Origin: an uncultured Pseudomonadota bacterium
GTDB lineage: Bacteria; Pseudomonadota; Gammaproteobacteria; Burkholderiales; Rhodocyclaceae
Direction of reading: 5' to 3'
Assembly (NCBI GenBank): GCA_946479855.1
Contig: CAMLHL010000104.1
Location: 1 to 6,417 of the forward strand
DNA: 6,417 nt
Every line of letters begins with the position of its first letter. Position 1 is the stretch's first letter. The notes below the pieces were generated by a model, which was not told the DNA's origin, made no database searches, and saw nothing but the letters and a program-made list of their open reading frames with translations. A program made the position numbers and the translations under genes. Below, in pieces: positions 5,460-6,417 of this stretch.

Positions 5460-6417
5460 ATGAGTCTGGTGGTCCCCGAACTGGTTGAGCCGGTCAAGGC
5501 CTTCGCGACCGCTCTGGGCATCGGCCTGCTGATCGGCATGGAGCGCGAGCGCCGCCCGGATTCGGCGGCCGGCCTGCGGACCTTCTCGCTGGTCGCCATG
5601 CTCGGCTGCCTGTTCGCGCTGCTCGACGAAAGGTCCGGCGCCGGCTGGCTGCTCGCTGTCGGCCTGCTGGTTCTCGCCGCGGCGATGATTGCCTCGAATT
5701 TCTCGTCGCAGCAGGAAGAGCAGTACCGCGGCTTCACCTCCGAAGCGGCCATCATCATCACCTACGGACTAGGCGCCGCGGTCTGGTTCGGCTACGCGAC
5801 GCTGGCGGTCATGCTCGCCATCACCACCACCACGCTTCTCTACTTCAAGGCCGAACTCCGCCACTTCAGCGAACGCACGACGCCGAAGGACATCAACTCC
5901 ATCCTGCAATTCGCCGTGCTCTCGCTGGTCATCCTGCCCATCCTGCCGAGCGAGGATTTCGGACCGTACAACGCCATCAATCCGCGCCAGGTCTGGTACA
6001 TGGTCGTCCTGATCTCGGGCCTGGCGCTGGCCGGCTACCTCGCCCTGCGCATCGTCGGGGCGCGTCATGGCGCCGCGCTGCTCGGCATTTTCGGGGGGCT
6101 GGCCTCGTCGACCGCGACGACCATGATGTTTTCCCGCCACGCCCGCGACCATGCCCACCTGATCCACATGTCAGCCATCGTCATCCTGATCGCCAACGTC
6201 ATGGTGATGATCCGCCTGTGGCTGGTCGCCAGCGTCGTCGCCCCCGGACTGGCCATGCCGATCGCCGTCGTTTTCGCCTGCGGCGTCGTGCCCGGCGTCG
6301 CCATGTCGCTGTATGGCTGGAAGGCGCTCGGTGCAGCCGGCGCCTTGCCGATGCCGGAAGTAAAGAATCCGACCGAACTGCGCACCGCCCTTTCCTTCGG
6401 CCTGCTCTACGCCGTCG
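5460..6417 (+). CDS. MgtC N-terminal / DUF4010 family membrane protein (3' end beyond the window)
   Basis: The frame runs open from ATG 5460 to the window end: 319 codons plus one base, of a family usually around 400-430 aa. The N-terminal part (about 10-130) has the MgtC/SapB signature: GIGLLIGMERERR (20-32), AGLRTFSLVAMLG (37-49) and a later FTSEAAIIITYGLGA (92-106). The second part (from about 145) has DUF4010 features: VILPILPSEDFGPYNAINPR (157-176), AGYLALRIVGARHG (191-204) and GGLASSTATTMMFSRHAR (212-229). Roughly eight hydrophobic segments are visible in the part present, so it is an inner-membrane protein. The function of MgtC-DUF4010 fusions is not established; a transport or membrane-modulating role is often assumed. 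It is divergent from ispD with no evident functional link. Confidence 0.88.
   Translation, partial: MSLVVPELVEPVKAFATALGIGLLIGMERERRPDSAAGLRTFSLVAMLGCLFALLDERSGAGWLLAVGLLVLAAAMIASNFSSQQEEQYRGFTSEAAIIITYGLGAAVWFGYATLAVMLAITTTTLLYFKAELRHFSERTTPKDINSILQFAVLSLVILPILPSEDFGPYNAINPRQVWYMVVLISGLALAGYLALRIVGARHGAALLGIFGGLASSTATTMMFSRHARDHAHLIHMSAIVILIANVMVMIRLWLVASVVAPGLAMPIAVVFACGVVPGVAMSLYGWKALGAAGALPMPEVKNPTELRTALSFGLLYAV

Noticed and set aside
5432..6385. Several minus-strand open frames under the MgtC/DUF4010 gene
   Set aside because: The plus-strand frame has clear family motifs, membrane segments and a good ribosome binding site. The minus frames are compositional shadows.

Overview
The window is GC-rich chromosomal DNA that looks like ordinary housekeeping sequence from a betaproteobacterium, most likely of the Rhodocyclales (Dechloromonas/Azonexus-like). 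That placement is inferred from gene families and base composition, not from a database match. I see no mobile elements, CRISPR arrays, tRNA or rRNA genes.

Left part, minus strand (1-1473): a small exported Arg/Glu-rich protein with an internal tandem repeat (1183-1473), then tsaB (449-1138), then rimI (1-452, cut by the window edge). tsaB and rimI overlap by four bases (GTGA) and are clearly cotranscribed. They encode a partner in tRNA t6A37 synthesis and a ribosomal-protein N-acetyltransferase.

Centre, plus strand (1633-3659): a two-component system with strong residue-level similarity to OmpR and EnvZ, translationally coupled by an ATGA overlap. The 159-bp region between ompR and the divergent small exported protein carries a tandem ten-base direct repeat (1540-1559, minus orientation) that resembles the 20-bp OmpR sites of enterobacterial porin promoters. 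It sits about 27 bp from a possible -10 of the exported-protein gene. This is the most interesting signal here: it suggests the exported protein belongs to the OmpR/EnvZ regulon.

Right-centre, minus strand (3649-5418): an ispD-ispF-thpR cluster. ispD and ispF (MEP isoprenoid pathway) overlap by four bases, and thpR (RNA 2',3'-cyclic phosphodiesterase / 2'-5' RNA ligase family) follows after 31 bp. thpR ends convergently with envZ, and the two genes share 11 bp.

Right end, plus strand (5460-6417): a multi-spanning membrane protein of the MgtC N-terminal plus DUF4010 type, divergent from ispD across only 41 AT-rich bases and cut by the window end.

I found no convincing undescribed multi-gene system. 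The best leads are the candidate OmpR box with its neighbouring small exported protein, and an in-phase A-AAA-AAC slippery heptamer in an A-rich patch of ispD.
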